A DNA stretch of 64,000 nucleotides from Bacillota bacterium (GTDB lineage Bacteria > Bacillota > Sulfobacillia > JAJZYS01 > JAJYTV01), in assembly GCA_021793645.1 (NCBI GenBank), contig JAJYSJ010000004.1, positions 62,001-126,000 on the forward strand. The letters are read 5' to 3'. The notes beneath the pieces were generated by a model. That model ran no database searches. It was given only the letters and a program-made list of their open reading frames with translations, and was not told where the DNA came from. Of this stretch, positions 17,877 to 25,989 are shown piece by piece (position 1 is the first letter of the stretch; the number at the start of each line of letters is the position of its first letter). Position numbers and translations under genes: made by a program.

Positions 17877-18758
17877 TCAGCTCGGCGTCAGCAGATCACG
17901 GACGCCGCTTGGGCCGACGTCAAGCATGAGGTTATCAAGCAGCCGCGCGCGGCCGACGTAGGCCGCGACGGCCAGCATCGTGCGCCCTTGGACGCGGTCT
18001 TGCGGCACGAGAGAATCTGCCTGAACGACTGCTGCATAGTCCATGCGCACCGCAGAATCGCCAGTCAGCACGGCCTCCATCGCCTGCTGGACGGCGGCCC
18101 CCCTGCGTTCGCCGGCCTCCAGCAGCGCGCGCCCTGCGAAGAGCGCCCGCGAGAGCGCCAACGCAGACGCCCGAGCGGGTGGATCGAGGTAGACGTTGCG
18201 TGAACTCATCGCCAAACCGTCCGTCTCGCGGACGGTCGGTACGACGTGCACCTCCAGAGGCAGCTGGAGGTCGCGCACCATGCGCCGCACCACCGCAACC
18301 TGCTGGCCGTCCTTCTGTCCGAAGTACGCGATGTCCGGCTGCACGATCGAGAACAGTTTGAGCACCACCGTGGCGACGCCCTGGAAGTGGGTTGGTCTGC
18401 TCTTCCCCTCGAGAGTCTGGGAGAGGGACGGCACACTGACCCATGTCTCCATGGTCTCCGGGTACATTTCCTCTACACTCGGCGTGAAGACGGCGTCCAC
18501 GCCCGTCTGCGAGAGGATGCCGAGGTCTCGATCGAGGTCTCGCGGGTAGCTTTCCAGATCCTCGCTCGGAGCGAACTGCAAGGGATTGACAAAGATGCTC
18601 ACGACGACGAGGTCGCACTCTCGCCTCGCCGTCTCGCAGATGGCGATGTGCCCTGCGTGCAGGTAACCCATCGTCGGCACAAGGCCCAAAGACTTTCCTG
18701 CTTTGCGCGCGCTGCGCATAGCCTCGCGCAGACCTTGGATCGTGGTGTACTGCAGCAC
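17877..18758 (-). CDS. panC: Pantothenate synthetase
   Basis: Joins pantoate and beta-alanine with ATP hydrolysis to AMP (pantothenate/CoA synthesis), 293 residues. Motifs: LVPTMGYLHAGH (HxGH-like nucleotide site), FVNPLQFAPSEDLESYPRD, YFGQKDGQQ and AMSSRNVYL. The start is GTG 18758, one base after the panB stop and 10 bases after a GGAGG inside panB's last codons; a longer ATG frame (18800) would overlap panB by 41 bases. panB-panC is thus one translationally coupled unit. The convergent ABC-F gene ends 9 bases away. Confidence 0.95.
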   Translation of the reverse strand: MLQYTTIQGLREAMRSARKAGKSLGLVPTMGYLHAGHIAICETARRECDLVVVSIFVNPLQFAPSEDLESYPRDLDRDLGILSQTGVDAVFTPSVEEMYPETMETWVSVPSLSQTLEGKSRPTHFQGVATVVLKLFSIVQPDIAYFGQKDGQQVAVVRRMVRDLQLPLEVHVVPTVRETDGLAMSSRNVYLDPPARASALALSRALFAGRALLEAGERRGAAVQQAMEAVLTGDSAVRMDYAAVVQADSLVPQDRVQGRTMLAVAAYVGRARLLDNLMLDVGPSGVRDLLTPS

Positions 18759-18759
18759 T

Positions 18760-19671
18760 TCAGCGGCTGCCTCCGTAGGGATTGATCTCGACGTCGTCAT
18801 CGCTCGCCTGCCCTTGGTGCCGCTTCTCGACGCGGCGCATCGCCGCGAGGACATCCGGTTCGCTCGGGCCAAGCGAAGTCGCATGGTCACTTGAGGGGAA
18901 CAAGGAAGCGCGCACGTCGCTTGCATAGGCCTCGGCTGCGTCGCGAATGGCCTGCCCGACCTCCGCGTAGCGGTGCGTATGCTTTAGCATGCCGCCCTCG
19001 TTGAGCCCGATCATGTCATGCAGCACAAGCACCTGCCCGTCACAGCCTGCGCCCGACCCGATGCCGATCGTCGGCACATGCAGCCTGCGCGAGATCTCAG
19101 CTGAGACCTCGGCTGGGACGAGTTCGAGTACCACGGCGAACGCTCCCGCCTGCTCGAGCGCGAAGGCGTCCTCCATCAGGCGGGCAGCTGCCTGCGCCGT
19201 CCGGCCCTGCACCCGGAAACCCAGGGCGTGGACGGACTGCGGGGTGAGCCCGATGTGGCCCATCACCGGGATGCCGGTCCGCACGAGCCGCTGCACGGTG
19301 AGGGCGACATCAACGCCGCCCTCCAGCTTCACAGCCTGCGCGCCGCCCTCTTGCAAGAGCCGTCCCGCGTTCCTCAGGGCCTGCTCCGCGCTCACCTGAA
19401 AGGTGAGAAAGGGCATATCCGCTACGACCAGAGCCTGCTGCACTGCCCGCTCGACCATCTTGGTGTGGTACACGATGTCCTCCAGGGTGACAGGCAGCGT
19501 GGTGCCCTGCCCCTGCACGACGTTGCCGAGGCTGTCGCCGATCAGGATGGCGTCGATTCCTGCGGCGTCCAGCAGACGCGCCGTCGGGTAGTCGTACGCC
19601 GTCAGCATGGCGATCTTCTCGCCGCGTTCCTTGCGTTCGAGGAATCCCCGGGCGGTCATGCGTTTGGCCAA
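18760..19671 (-). CDS. panB: 3-methyl-2-oxobutanoate hydroxymethyltransferase
   Basis: Transfers a hydroxymethyl group from methylene-THF to ketoisovalerate, giving ketopantoate, 303 residues. Family motifs: KIAMLTAYDYPTARLLD, IGDSLGNVVQGQGTTLPV, KLEGG, GHIGLTPQSV and the metal/substrate region PTIGIGSGAGCDGQVLV. The start is TTG 19671 after GGAGGTGAGGGACCG; it overlaps the upstream DUF2520 gene by 16 bases. The order DUF2520-panB-panC is common in Bacillota. No panD lies here. Confidence 0.95.
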   Translation of the reverse strand: MAKRMTARGFLERKERGEKIAMLTAYDYPTARLLDAAGIDAILIGDSLGNVVQGQGTTLPVTLEDIVYHTKMVERAVQQALVVADMPFLTFQVSAEQALRNAGRLLQEGGAQAVKLEGGVDVALTVQRLVRTGIPVMGHIGLTPQSVHALGFRVQGRTAQAAARLMEDAFALEQAGAFAVVLELVPAEVSAEISRRLHVPTIGIGSGAGCDGQVLVLHDMIGLNEGGMLKHTHRYAEVGQAIRDAAEAYASDVRASLFPSSDHATSLGPSEPDVLAAMRRVEKRHQGQASDDDVEINPYGGSR

Positions 19672-20576
19672 CGGTCCCTCACCTCCGCGAGCAGTTGCGA
19701 AATCTCTTCGGGACGCCCTGCGCCTGTGCTTTGCTTCTCTGCAGCCAGGCGTGCGAGGACCGGAAGGAAGGTGCGGTAGACCTCCGCCGGCTGATCCACA
19801 AGCACACTAAGATGCAGGATCACCGTGCCGAGGTCGCCGCGCTCGACGGCACCTGTCAGGGCCATGGGGATGCCAACGGCGAAAACGTTTTTTAGCGTGC
19901 CCTCTGCCAGAGGAAGCAGAAGCCGCAGTGCTTCCTCCCGCTCCGCTGCGTTCGCCTTTGGCCCTGCTGCAGCCTCTGCGGCCACCGCCAGCAGACCGAC
20001 GAGCGCATTGCTCGCAAGAGCAGCCGCAGCGTGAAGCCTCGGCTTCTGCTCCGATGAAATGCGCAAGGGCGTCATCGCCATCGACCGGACGAGCTGCTCC
20101 GCCCTGCCTGCGGCGGGATCGTCTCCTTGCACTGTGCAGATAGCGCCCGCAAAGGCCTCCCGGCCCGCCTGCGGCCGCGCGATCGCCTGCATGGGGTGCA
20201 AGGAGAGCACCTGCGCTCCAAGCTCCTTTGCAGGCGCGAGCACCCCCGCATCGAGCACACCGGAAGTGTGGCAGACGACCTGCCCCTTGCGCAGCGCGCC
20301 GTCCCTGGCGAGCGATGCGCAGACGTCGGCGATGCGTCCGTCAGGAACGGTGAGGTAGATCCAGTCTGCGCTGCGGCAAAGCGCTGCGGCGTCCGAGACG
20401 AGGGGCAGGTGCGTCGCCTCGGCGAACCGCTGCTGGGTTTGTGGATGGCCGCCAGTCGCGCCGAGTACGTCCTGCAGACCGCGGAGCGCCAACGCAAGCG
20501 CCGTGCCTACGCGGCCCGGTCCGACGATCGCGGCACGCTCCAAGCCCCTCGCCCCCCACCCAATTCTAGCATGCAT
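19656..20576 (-). CDS. Rossmann-fold / DUF2520 protein
   Basis: About 306 residues. The N-terminal NADP-binding Rossmann motif is AAIVGPGRVGTALALAL, a middle signature is VLSLHPMQAIARP, and a C-terminal helical DUF2520 domain resembles ketopantoate/6-phosphogluconate dehydrogenase folds. It is regularly found ahead of panB, and a ketopantoate reductase-like role has been considered for the family, but this is not established. Start uncertain: ATG 20576 has no ribosome site, and TTG 20543 (LERAAIVG) follows a G-rich run. Overlaps panB by 16 bases. Confidence 0.85.
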   Translation of the reverse strand: MHARIGWGARGLERAAIVGPGRVGTALALALRGLQDVLGATGGHPQTQQRFAEATHLPLVSDAAALCRSADWIYLTVPDGRIADVCASLARDGALRKGQVVCHTSGVLDAGVLAPAKELGAQVLSLHPMQAIARPQAGREAFAGAICTVQGDDPAAGRAEQLVRSMAMTPLRISSEQKPRLHAAAALASNALVGLLAVAAEAAAGPKANAAEREEALRLLLPLAEGTLKNVFAVGIPMALTGAVERGDLGTVILHLSVLVDQPAEVYRTFLPVLARLAAEKQSTGAGRPEEISQLLAEVRDRWPNA

Positions 20577-20613
20577 AGCCATCCGGAGGGCGCGCCGCCA
20601 GAACCATTCGGGG

Positions 20614-21249
20614 CTACTTTTGCGACGCTTGCACCGTTGGGCTCGCGGTGCCCGCGGAGACGTTGAAGTGGATCCACATGCCCTGGTCGGCATGTCCCGG
20701 TACGCCGCAGGCGATGTAGTACCTGCCTGCCGCCTTGGCGACGAAGTGGAACTGTGCCGTGCGGCCCGGCGAGATGCCCGACGTCGGATCGGTCGTCGAG
20801 GCGCCGCTGAACACCGGGGCGATGGTCGTTCGGCTTGCGGTGATGACCGCGCTGTGCGGGTACTGCCCATGGTTTGCAAGGTCCACGGTGATGTCCCAGT
20901 CGACCGGCACAGTCAAGGTGACGCTGCCGTTCGAGGCGCCTCCGAAGTTGAATCCGTTGTTGGCGCCGCCGTCACCGGCGATCAGATCGATCGTGACAGT
21001 CCTCTTGGCGGCGTCCACGCCGCCAAGCCAGGTGACGCCCTTTAGCACACCGCCCCCCGTAGCGGCCGCACTAGAAGAACTGCCGTACGAACCGTAGCCA
21101 TACGAGCTCGACGACCCGTAGCCGCCGCTGGACGAGGTGCTGTGGGCCTTGTGGTGGTGCGAGGGAGCGGCAGACGGGCTGTTGCCGCAGCCGCCCGCAA
21201 AAAGCAGTACCGCCGCAAGGGCGGCGCCGCAGGAAAGGCGATGTGCCAA
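20614..21249 (-). CDS. Sulfocyanin-like blue-copper lipoprotein
   Basis: Exported cupredoxin of 211 residues. The signal peptide ends in the lipobox LLFAGGC, and a Ser/Gly/Tyr/His-rich tether (about residues 25-65) follows. The C-terminal domain carries the type I copper ligands: His in QYPHSAV, then Cys, His and Met in ACGVPGHADQGMW. FNFGGASNGSVTLTVP matches the sulfocyanin family known from acidophilic archaea and Sulfobacillus, where it carries electrons to terminal oxidases. Anchored outside the membrane, it probably carries respiratory electrons. It heads a minus-strand run with the pan genes, 37 bases apart; the functional link is unclear. Confidence 0.88.
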   Translation of the reverse strand: MAHRLSCGAALAAVLLFAGGCGNSPSAAPSHHHKAHSTSSSGGYGSSSSYGYGSYGSSSSAAATGGGVLKGVTWLGGVDAAKRTVTIDLIAGDGGANNGFNFGGASNGSVTLTVPVDWDITVDLANHGQYPHSAVITASRTTIAPVFSGASTTDPTSGISPGRTAQFHFVAKAAGRYYIACGVPGHADQGMWIHFNVSAGTASPTVQASQK

Positions 21250-21362
21250 ATCAGGATCCCTCCTTTACCCGCACCGTACCACGGTCCTGCGGCGAGTCAA
21301 GATGAGGACGAGCGTGCGCTAAGATACGGATGTCGACAACACGCATTTCCGGAGGCGATCGA

Positions 21363-22151
21363 TTGCGCCCGACGTTTCCGCCCAATCCCTTTCGCAGGAT
21401 GCTGGGCATCGAGATCGAGATTCCGCAGCGCGGCCGCTGCGAAGCGACCATGCCAGGCCTCGAGGCGTCGCGTGACGCGACGGGCCTGATCGCCCAAGGG
21501 GCCGTGGCGACGCTTTGCGATATCACGATGGGACATGCCATCGGGGCGCAAACGACGGCGAACGAGCCATTCGCCACCGTGCATCTGCAGATCGCGTTCC
21601 ATGAGGCCGCCGGGAGCGGTCCTTTGCGCGGCGCGGGGCGCTGCCCTGCGCTTTCCCCCGGTTGGAAGGAGGCGATGGCCGCCTGTGAGATCCGGCGCGA
21701 TGACGGCGGACTCGTGGCGACGGCGCAGGGCTTCTTCGCGCGACGGCCGCCCGGGGCTGAACGCCCGGCCGAGCCTCCCGCGTGGGAGGGCGCCGCGCCG
21801 CAGAGCTTGTCCGCGCTGCTCGGGCTGCGGGTCGTGGGCGAGGAACTACGCATGGAGGTAGGCGGAGCGCTTCTCAACCCGGACGCGGTCGGGCACGGCG
21901 GCGCGCTCGCGGCTGCGCTGGACTCGGCGATGCGCCATGCGCTGGCGCAGCGCGGGGCAGGGGAGGCGATCGCCCTGCGCACGCTCGATGTGCGCTACAT
22001 CCTTCCCGCACTTCCGGGTGAGGTGGCGATTGTCCCCCAGGTGGATCGTAAGGGGCGCGCCATCCACTTTGCGCAGGCCCGTGCACTCGGTGCGGATGGA
22101 CGGACCCTTTGCGCCGCCGTCGGCATCTACGGCGGGCGGCTGCGGAGCTAG
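21363..22151 (+). CDS. Tandem hot-dog acyl-CoA thioesterase-like protein
   Basis: 262 residues with two PaaI-type hot-dog repeats. Repeat 1 is around GLIAQGAVATLCDITMGHAI, repeat 2 around HGGALAAALDSAMRHAL, ending in a GRTLCAAVGIYG strand. Each has the glycine-rich helix start that follows the catalytic acid in this family. The likely role is acyl-CoA hydrolysis; the substrate is unknown. TTG 21363 follows CCGGAGGCGATCGA at 6 bases; the ATG frame from 21330 lacks a site. Its TAG overlaps the convergent MFS stop in a shared CTAG. Confidence 0.8.
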   Translation: MRPTFPPNPFRRMLGIEIEIPQRGRCEATMPGLEASRDATGLIAQGAVATLCDITMGHAIGAQTTANEPFATVHLQIAFHEAAGSGPLRGAGRCPALSPGWKEAMAACEIRRDDGGLVATAQGFFARRPPGAERPAEPPAWEGAAPQSLSALLGLRVVGEELRMEVGGALLNPDAVGHGGALAAALDSAMRHALAQRGAGEAIALRTLDVRYILPALPGEVAIVPQVDRKGRAIHFAQARALGADGRTLCAAVGIYGGRLRS

Positions 22152-23419
22152 TCCGTTTTCGAAGCAGCCGGATCTGGCGCTCTACGGAAGAAGTGCGCAA
22201 AGAGGAGTGCGTTTGCCGCCTGGAAGGCCGAGGCGAGTTCGAGCGGCAGGGCCATGAGGTCCAGCGACTCCATGAGCCAGCCTCCGAGGTACGGAGAGAT
22301 GCTTGTCGTGACCTGCGCAGGGAGGGATGAGGCGGAGGAGAGCCGACCACGCTCCTCGGGTTCGACGAGGTCGAGCACGAAGGATTGGCGGATCGGATTC
22401 GCGACCATCTGGAAGGCCATGCGCAGCACGTACACGATGCTGGCCCAGAGAAACGTAGGCGTGAATGGCAAGAGCGCCGTGAACGCCGCCCCCAGCAGGC
22501 GCGTCCAGAGGATCGCCGGGATGCTGCCAACGCGCTCGGCGAGGCGCGCAGCGCCCAGGTAGGGGAGTGCGGTAACGAGGTTGGTCACGGTGAAGAGCAT
22601 TGCCAGCTGTGCTGCGCCTACGCCGAAGCGGACGTGCAGCCAGTACGTTAGGAAGGGGCCGAGGAAGCCGGCACCAAAGCCGTTCAGGCTGTTCGTCAAG
22701 GAGAGCCGCCAGACGGCTCGGCGGGCTTTCACAGAGAGTCTGCGCCCCTCGATCCGGGCAGCCGGCACGGCTGGTGCCTCGCGTACGGGCAGCACGAGCA
22801 GGCCGGCGGCGAGCTGCGCGAGGCCTGCCAGCACCAGGGTGATGGCGTCGCCTCCCGCCCGCGTGATCCCGACGCCTTGCAAGACGTCCGGCAGCGCGGC
22901 CACCAGCGAACCCAGGGCGCCTGCCAGCACGCCCAGCAGTGACATGCGGGCGAATACCTCGTTGCGTGCGCTGCGCGGGACCACCTCGGCGATCAGGGGC
23001 TGCTCGACAGGAGCGAACGGACCCCAGGCCCCGCCAGAACCCGCTACGCCACCGCGCGCAAGGGCGCCGATGAACGCGAAGAGCAGCAGCAGCAGGTAGT
23101 TCGAGGCCAGTCCGAAGCCCACTGTGGCGATGCCCGCGAGCGCCGCGATTGCCAGCAGCACCGGGCGCCGCCCGTAGCGGTCGCCGAGGAAGCCGGCGCT
23201 CAGCAGGATGACTGCGCCGCCGATCGAGGCAAAGGTGAACACCAGCCCGGCTGCGGTCGGGCGAAGCCCGCGCTCCGCGACGAGCAGCGGCAGAACGACG
23301 GTGACGATCGACATCGCAAAGCTGCGCACCACGCGCGACGCGAGCAGGAAAAGATACTCCCTGCGGCGAGGGATGGACTGGTCTGCCGTTGTGCCACCTT
23401 CTTCCGAATGTCCGAGCAC
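22148..23419 (-). CDS. MFS transporter, substrate unknown
   Basis: About 423 residues with 12 predicted helices. The loop 2-3 motif is FLGDRYGRRPVLL, and a second-half counterpart is RLAERVGSIPAIL. The best start is GTG 23419; the frame is open further upstream but there overlaps the divergent ccdA gene and carries no hydrophobic sequence. The stop is shared with the thioesterase (CTAG). No substrate evidence. Confidence 0.85.
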   Translation of the reverse strand: MLGHSEEGGTTADQSIPRRREYLFLLASRVVRSFAMSIVTVVLPLLVAERGLRPTAAGLVFTFASIGGAVILLSAGFLGDRYGRRPVLLAIAALAGIATVGFGLASNYLLLLLFAFIGALARGGVAGSGGAWGPFAPVEQPLIAEVVPRSARNEVFARMSLLGVLAGALGSLVAALPDVLQGVGITRAGGDAITLVLAGLAQLAAGLLVLPVREAPAVPAARIEGRRLSVKARRAVWRLSLTNSLNGFGAGFLGPFLTYWLHVRFGVGAAQLAMLFTVTNLVTALPYLGAARLAERVGSIPAILWTRLLGAAFTALLPFTPTFLWASIVYVLRMAFQMVANPIRQSFVLDLVEPEERGRLSSASSLPAQVTTSISPYLGGWLMESLDLMALPLELASAFQAANALLFAHFFRRAPDPAASKTD

Positions 23420-23485
23420 GGATGCCTGCTCGCAATAGACAACACCCTGTACAATGGATGTACCCGTTTGATACTCCTGGGGAGC

Positions 23486-24118
23486 GTGGATGGGATCAGC
23501 TACGACGTCGTATTCCTGCGTGCCATACTCGGGTCGGTATACCCATGCACTTGGCCTCTGCCCGTCGTGGCGATCGGTCTGGCGGTCGCTGGCGGACAGG
23601 GGGCTACGGTCTCTCGCAACCGCCTGATCGCCTACGCCATCGGGTTCGTCATCGCGTTCACGCTGCTGCACCTCTACGGAACACCCGTCGCGAACTGGCT
23701 TGAGCGCCACCGGATGGTCGGCGAACTCGCCTTGGCCTTCCTTCTGATTTTTGAAGGTCTATTCCTTCTCGGGGTGCAGAACGTCTGGGCCCGCCTGCGC
23801 GGCAAGAGGCCCGGGGAGGATCCCGCCAGCGACGCGACCACAGCGACGCTGCTTGGCCTTGGGATGCCGTTCGCCACGACCCTTTGCCTGAGCACAGCGG
23901 CGCTGGCGGGAGCTTCGGCCTTGGGCGATGCGGGCAATGTAGGCGCCGCGGCAGCCGTCATCCTGATCATCGCCGTCGGTACGGCACTTGGACTTCTGCT
24001 CGTCGGGCACCTGGCCTACTTGGTCTGGCGCCGATTGCCCCCGGCTACCATCATCCCCCGGATTGCGGGCGGCGCCTTCGTCATCCTCGCGATCCTGATC
24101 GTGCTGGGTCGCGCATAG
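23486..24118 (+). CDS. CcdA/DsbD-type transmembrane thiol-electron transporter
   Basis: Six-helix membrane protein of about 210 residues that carries reducing power from cytoplasmic thioredoxin to extracytoplasmic thiol proteins. One redox cysteine lies in SVYPCTWPLP at the start of helix 1 and the other in FATTLCLST mid-protein, the two-cysteine CcdA pattern, although the second lacks its usual flanking prolines. The start is taken as GTG 23486 after TGGGGAGC. The partner TlpA-like protein starts 22 bases after its stop, so the two form one redox unit, typically for cytochrome c maturation or exported thiol repair. Confidence 0.85.
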   Translation: MDGISYDVVFLRAILGSVYPCTWPLPVVAIGLAVAGGQGATVSRNRLIAYAIGFVIAFTLLHLYGTPVANWLERHRMVGELALAFLLIFEGLFLLGVQNVWARLRGKRPGEDPASDATTATLLGLGMPFATTLCLSTAALAGASALGDAGNVGAAAAVILIIAVGTALGLLLVGHLAYLVWRRLPPATIIPRIAGGAFVILAILIVLGRA

Positions 24119-24140
24119 CCGAATAGCGGAGGGGAATCGC

Positions 24141-24683
24141 ATGCGCCGGTATCGGCCCTATCTGATCGGAACCATCGTGTTTGCAGCACTGTTGGCAATA
24201 GGCTTTCTCGGCCTGCGCCCCGTGCCGTCCGCGCCGAAGACCGTCGGCATCCAGGTCGGGCAGATCGCGCCGGATTGGAAACTGCCCCGTCTGGACGGGC
24301 ACGGCAGCATTCGCCTCGCCTCCCTGCGCGGGCAGCCGGTCTGGGTCAACTTCTTCGCGTCGTGGTGTCCGCCGTGCAATGCGGAGGCGCCGGGAATTGC
24401 GAAGGTGGCCGCGCAGAACCCAGGCCTCAAGGTGATCGGCGTCGACTTGACAGCCTCAGAGAAGAGCACGGGCGATGTGCAGGCCTTCGTCAAGAAGTAC
24501 CACATCGGCTTCCCCGTCGTGTTGGATACGCAGAATTCGGTCGCAAACCGCTACCAGGTGCAGTTCATTCCGACGAGCTTCTTCATCGACCGGCAGGGAG
24601 TGATCCAGGCGGTGGTGCAGTCCCCGGTCGTCAAGACGATGATCCCCCAGTATCTCGCGAAGATCGGCTTCACGCCGAAGTAG
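24141..24683 (+). CDS. TlpA/ResA-like membrane-anchored thioredoxin
   Basis: 180 residues. An N-terminal anchor (LIGTIVFAALLAIGFLGL) leads to an extracytoplasmic thioredoxin fold. The active site is FASWCPPCNAEAPG (CPPC) and the cis-proline loop is IPTSFFIDRQG. It should receive electrons from the preceding CcdA and reduce exported disulfides, for example apocytochrome c as ResA does. The ATG follows GCGGAGGGGAATCGC. A strong terminator follows. Confidence 0.93.
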   Translation: MRRYRPYLIGTIVFAALLAIGFLGLRPVPSAPKTVGIQVGQIAPDWKLPRLDGHGSIRLASLRGQPVWVNFFASWCPPCNAEAPGIAKVAAQNPGLKVIGVDLTASEKSTGDVQAFVKKYHIGFPVVLDTQNSVANRYQVQFIPTSFFIDRQGVIQAVVQSPVVKTMIPQYLAKIGFTPK

Positions 24684-24702
24684 CCTTCACCGAGTTCCAG
24701 GC

Positions 24703-24732
24703 GAAGGACGCCCCGGATCCGGGGCGTCCTTC
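24703..24732 (+). terminator. Terminator after tlpA
   Basis: A 30-base perfect palindrome centred on GGATCC, 20 bases after the tlpA stop, followed by a short T-containing stretch. Confidence 0.75.
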
Positions 24733-24993
24733 ACGTTCCCGGCCGGTGCCCGATCGGAGGGGACCCCGTCCGATCGACCATGCCAGGGACAAACACCTAC
24801 CGATACGAGGTGCCGACGGTCCTGCCGAACGCCATATACTGGGCCGATTGCGCCTGCAATGTGGGGGAGTTCTGCGCGTCCGAATGGAGATTGCCGCGGG
24901 GAAGCGGTTGTCAGCTAATGATTGTAGGGAGACTGTGTCTACCTGGCCTTCCCATCGCTGCTCTCAAGGGCCGGGTTTGAAGGGTGTGACGCC

Positions 24994-25263
24994 TTGCAGG
25001 CTTCGGTGGACGTGCGGGTCGATGCCCGCGGGAGCGACTGCCCTGCGCCGCTCATGGAGATGATCGGCGCCGTGCAGACGGCGCAGGCCGGACAGGTGGT
25101 GGCAGTCCTCTCGAACGACTCCATGGCTCGTGCAGACATCCCACTCTGGGCCGCGAAGTCGGGCAACGAACTGCTCGCTGTGGAGCGGCACGAAGACTGT
25201 GAAGAGTACATCGTGCGCAAGCTGCCCCATGCCTTGGCACAGCTCGAGGACATCGGGAGGTGA
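24994..25263 (+). CDS. TusA-family sulfur carrier (copy 1)
   Basis: 89-residue sulfur-carrier protein. The conserved cysteine is in GSDCPAPLMEMIGAV (the CPxP motif of TusA), followed by the family strand VVAVLSNDS and DIPLWAAKSGNELLAV. TusA proteins shuttle persulfide sulfur in tRNA thiolation or, in sulfur oxidisers, in dissimilatory sulfur transfer. TTG 24994 follows GAAGGGTGTGACGCC. A candidate -10 (TATACT, 24836-24841) lies upstream. It is paired with an atypical LuxR-type regulator 4 bases downstream. Copy 2 is at 57710 in the SQR operon. Confidence 0.88.
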   Translation: MQASVDVRVDARGSDCPAPLMEMIGAVQTAQAGQVVAVLSNDSMARADIPLWAAKSGNELLAVERHEDCEEYIVRKLPHALAQLEDIGR

Positions 25264-25267
25264 GGCC

Positions 25268-25933
25268 ATGCAGGTAGCACAGCGGGTTCGCGTAGTGACG
25301 ATCGCGGAAAGTACGGTCGTGCGCGCGGGCCTGCGCGCCCTCCTGCAGGACGCGCCGGACATTGAAGTGGTCGCTGACGCGAGAAACGCGAATGAGGCTT
25401 GTCGCGTAGCCCGGGAGGCGGGTGCGGAGGTCGCGGTTCTGGAGGTGCGGGACCCGGCGAAGATTGACGAGAGGACCTGCCAGGAAATCCGCCAGCAGTA
25501 TCCCGCCTGCAAGGTGCTCATCATCACGGCGCGCAGCGACGATGAGACGATCCTCGGCCTGATCATGGACGGTGCTGCGGGCTACCTGTTCGAGGACGTC
25601 ACCGCCGAGGAGCTGGCGAACGCAATCCGCACTGTCTGGGAGGGCGGGGCGCCGATGGATCCGCAGATGGCGTCTGTCGTAGCCGGGCGCCTGCGCGCGC
25701 GGTCCCTTGGAGAGCATAGTCCATGGGCGCCGCTGACGATCGACGAGTATGAGGTGCTGGAGCGCATCGTACGCGGCGAAACGAACCGTCAGATCAGCAA
25801 GGAGCTTAGGCTGGACGACAAGATCATCAAGCACCGCGTCTCCAGCATCCTGAAGAAGATCGGCGCAAAGAACCGCGTCGCGGCGGCAGCGTGGTGGGCG
25901 CGCCACCAGCCGGAACCGGCTCGGCAGGCCTAG
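25268..25933 (+). CDS. Orphan LuxR-type response regulator with atypical receiver
   Basis: 221 residues: receiver-like domain (1-125) and LuxR/NarL helix-turn-helix (about 155-210, RQISKELRLDDKIIKHRVSSIL). Key phosphorylation residues are changed. The phospho-acceptor Asp is Glu59 (AVLEVRDP), the conserved switch lysine is Glu109 (GYLFED instead of GYLLKD), and the acidic pair is reduced to one Glu (TIAES). It is therefore probably phosphorylation-independent. It lies 4 bases after a TusA gene in the same operon, with no histidine kinase nearby, suggesting a sulfur-linked or constitutive regulator. ATG follows GGGAGGTGAGGCC. Confidence 0.9.
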   Translation: MQVAQRVRVVTIAESTVVRAGLRALLQDAPDIEVVADARNANEACRVAREAGAEVAVLEVRDPAKIDERTCQEIRQQYPACKVLIITARSDDETILGLIMDGAAGYLFEDVTAEELANAIRTVWEGGAPMDPQMASVVAGRLRARSLGEHSPWAPLTIDEYEVLERIVRGETNRQISKELRLDDKIIKHRVSSILKKIGAKNRVAAAAWWARHQPEPARQA

Positions 25934-25941
25934 GAAGGATC

Positions 25942-25978
25942 AAGGGAAGGACCCGGCGGCTGCCGGGTCCTTCCCTTT
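25942..25978. terminator. Bidirectional terminator
   Basis: Long palindromic hairpin beginning AAGGGAAGGACCC, with CCCTTT on the right. It lies between the regulator and the convergent NHL gene and could serve both. Confidence 0.82.
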
Positions 25979-25989
25979 GCCTGCTGTCC

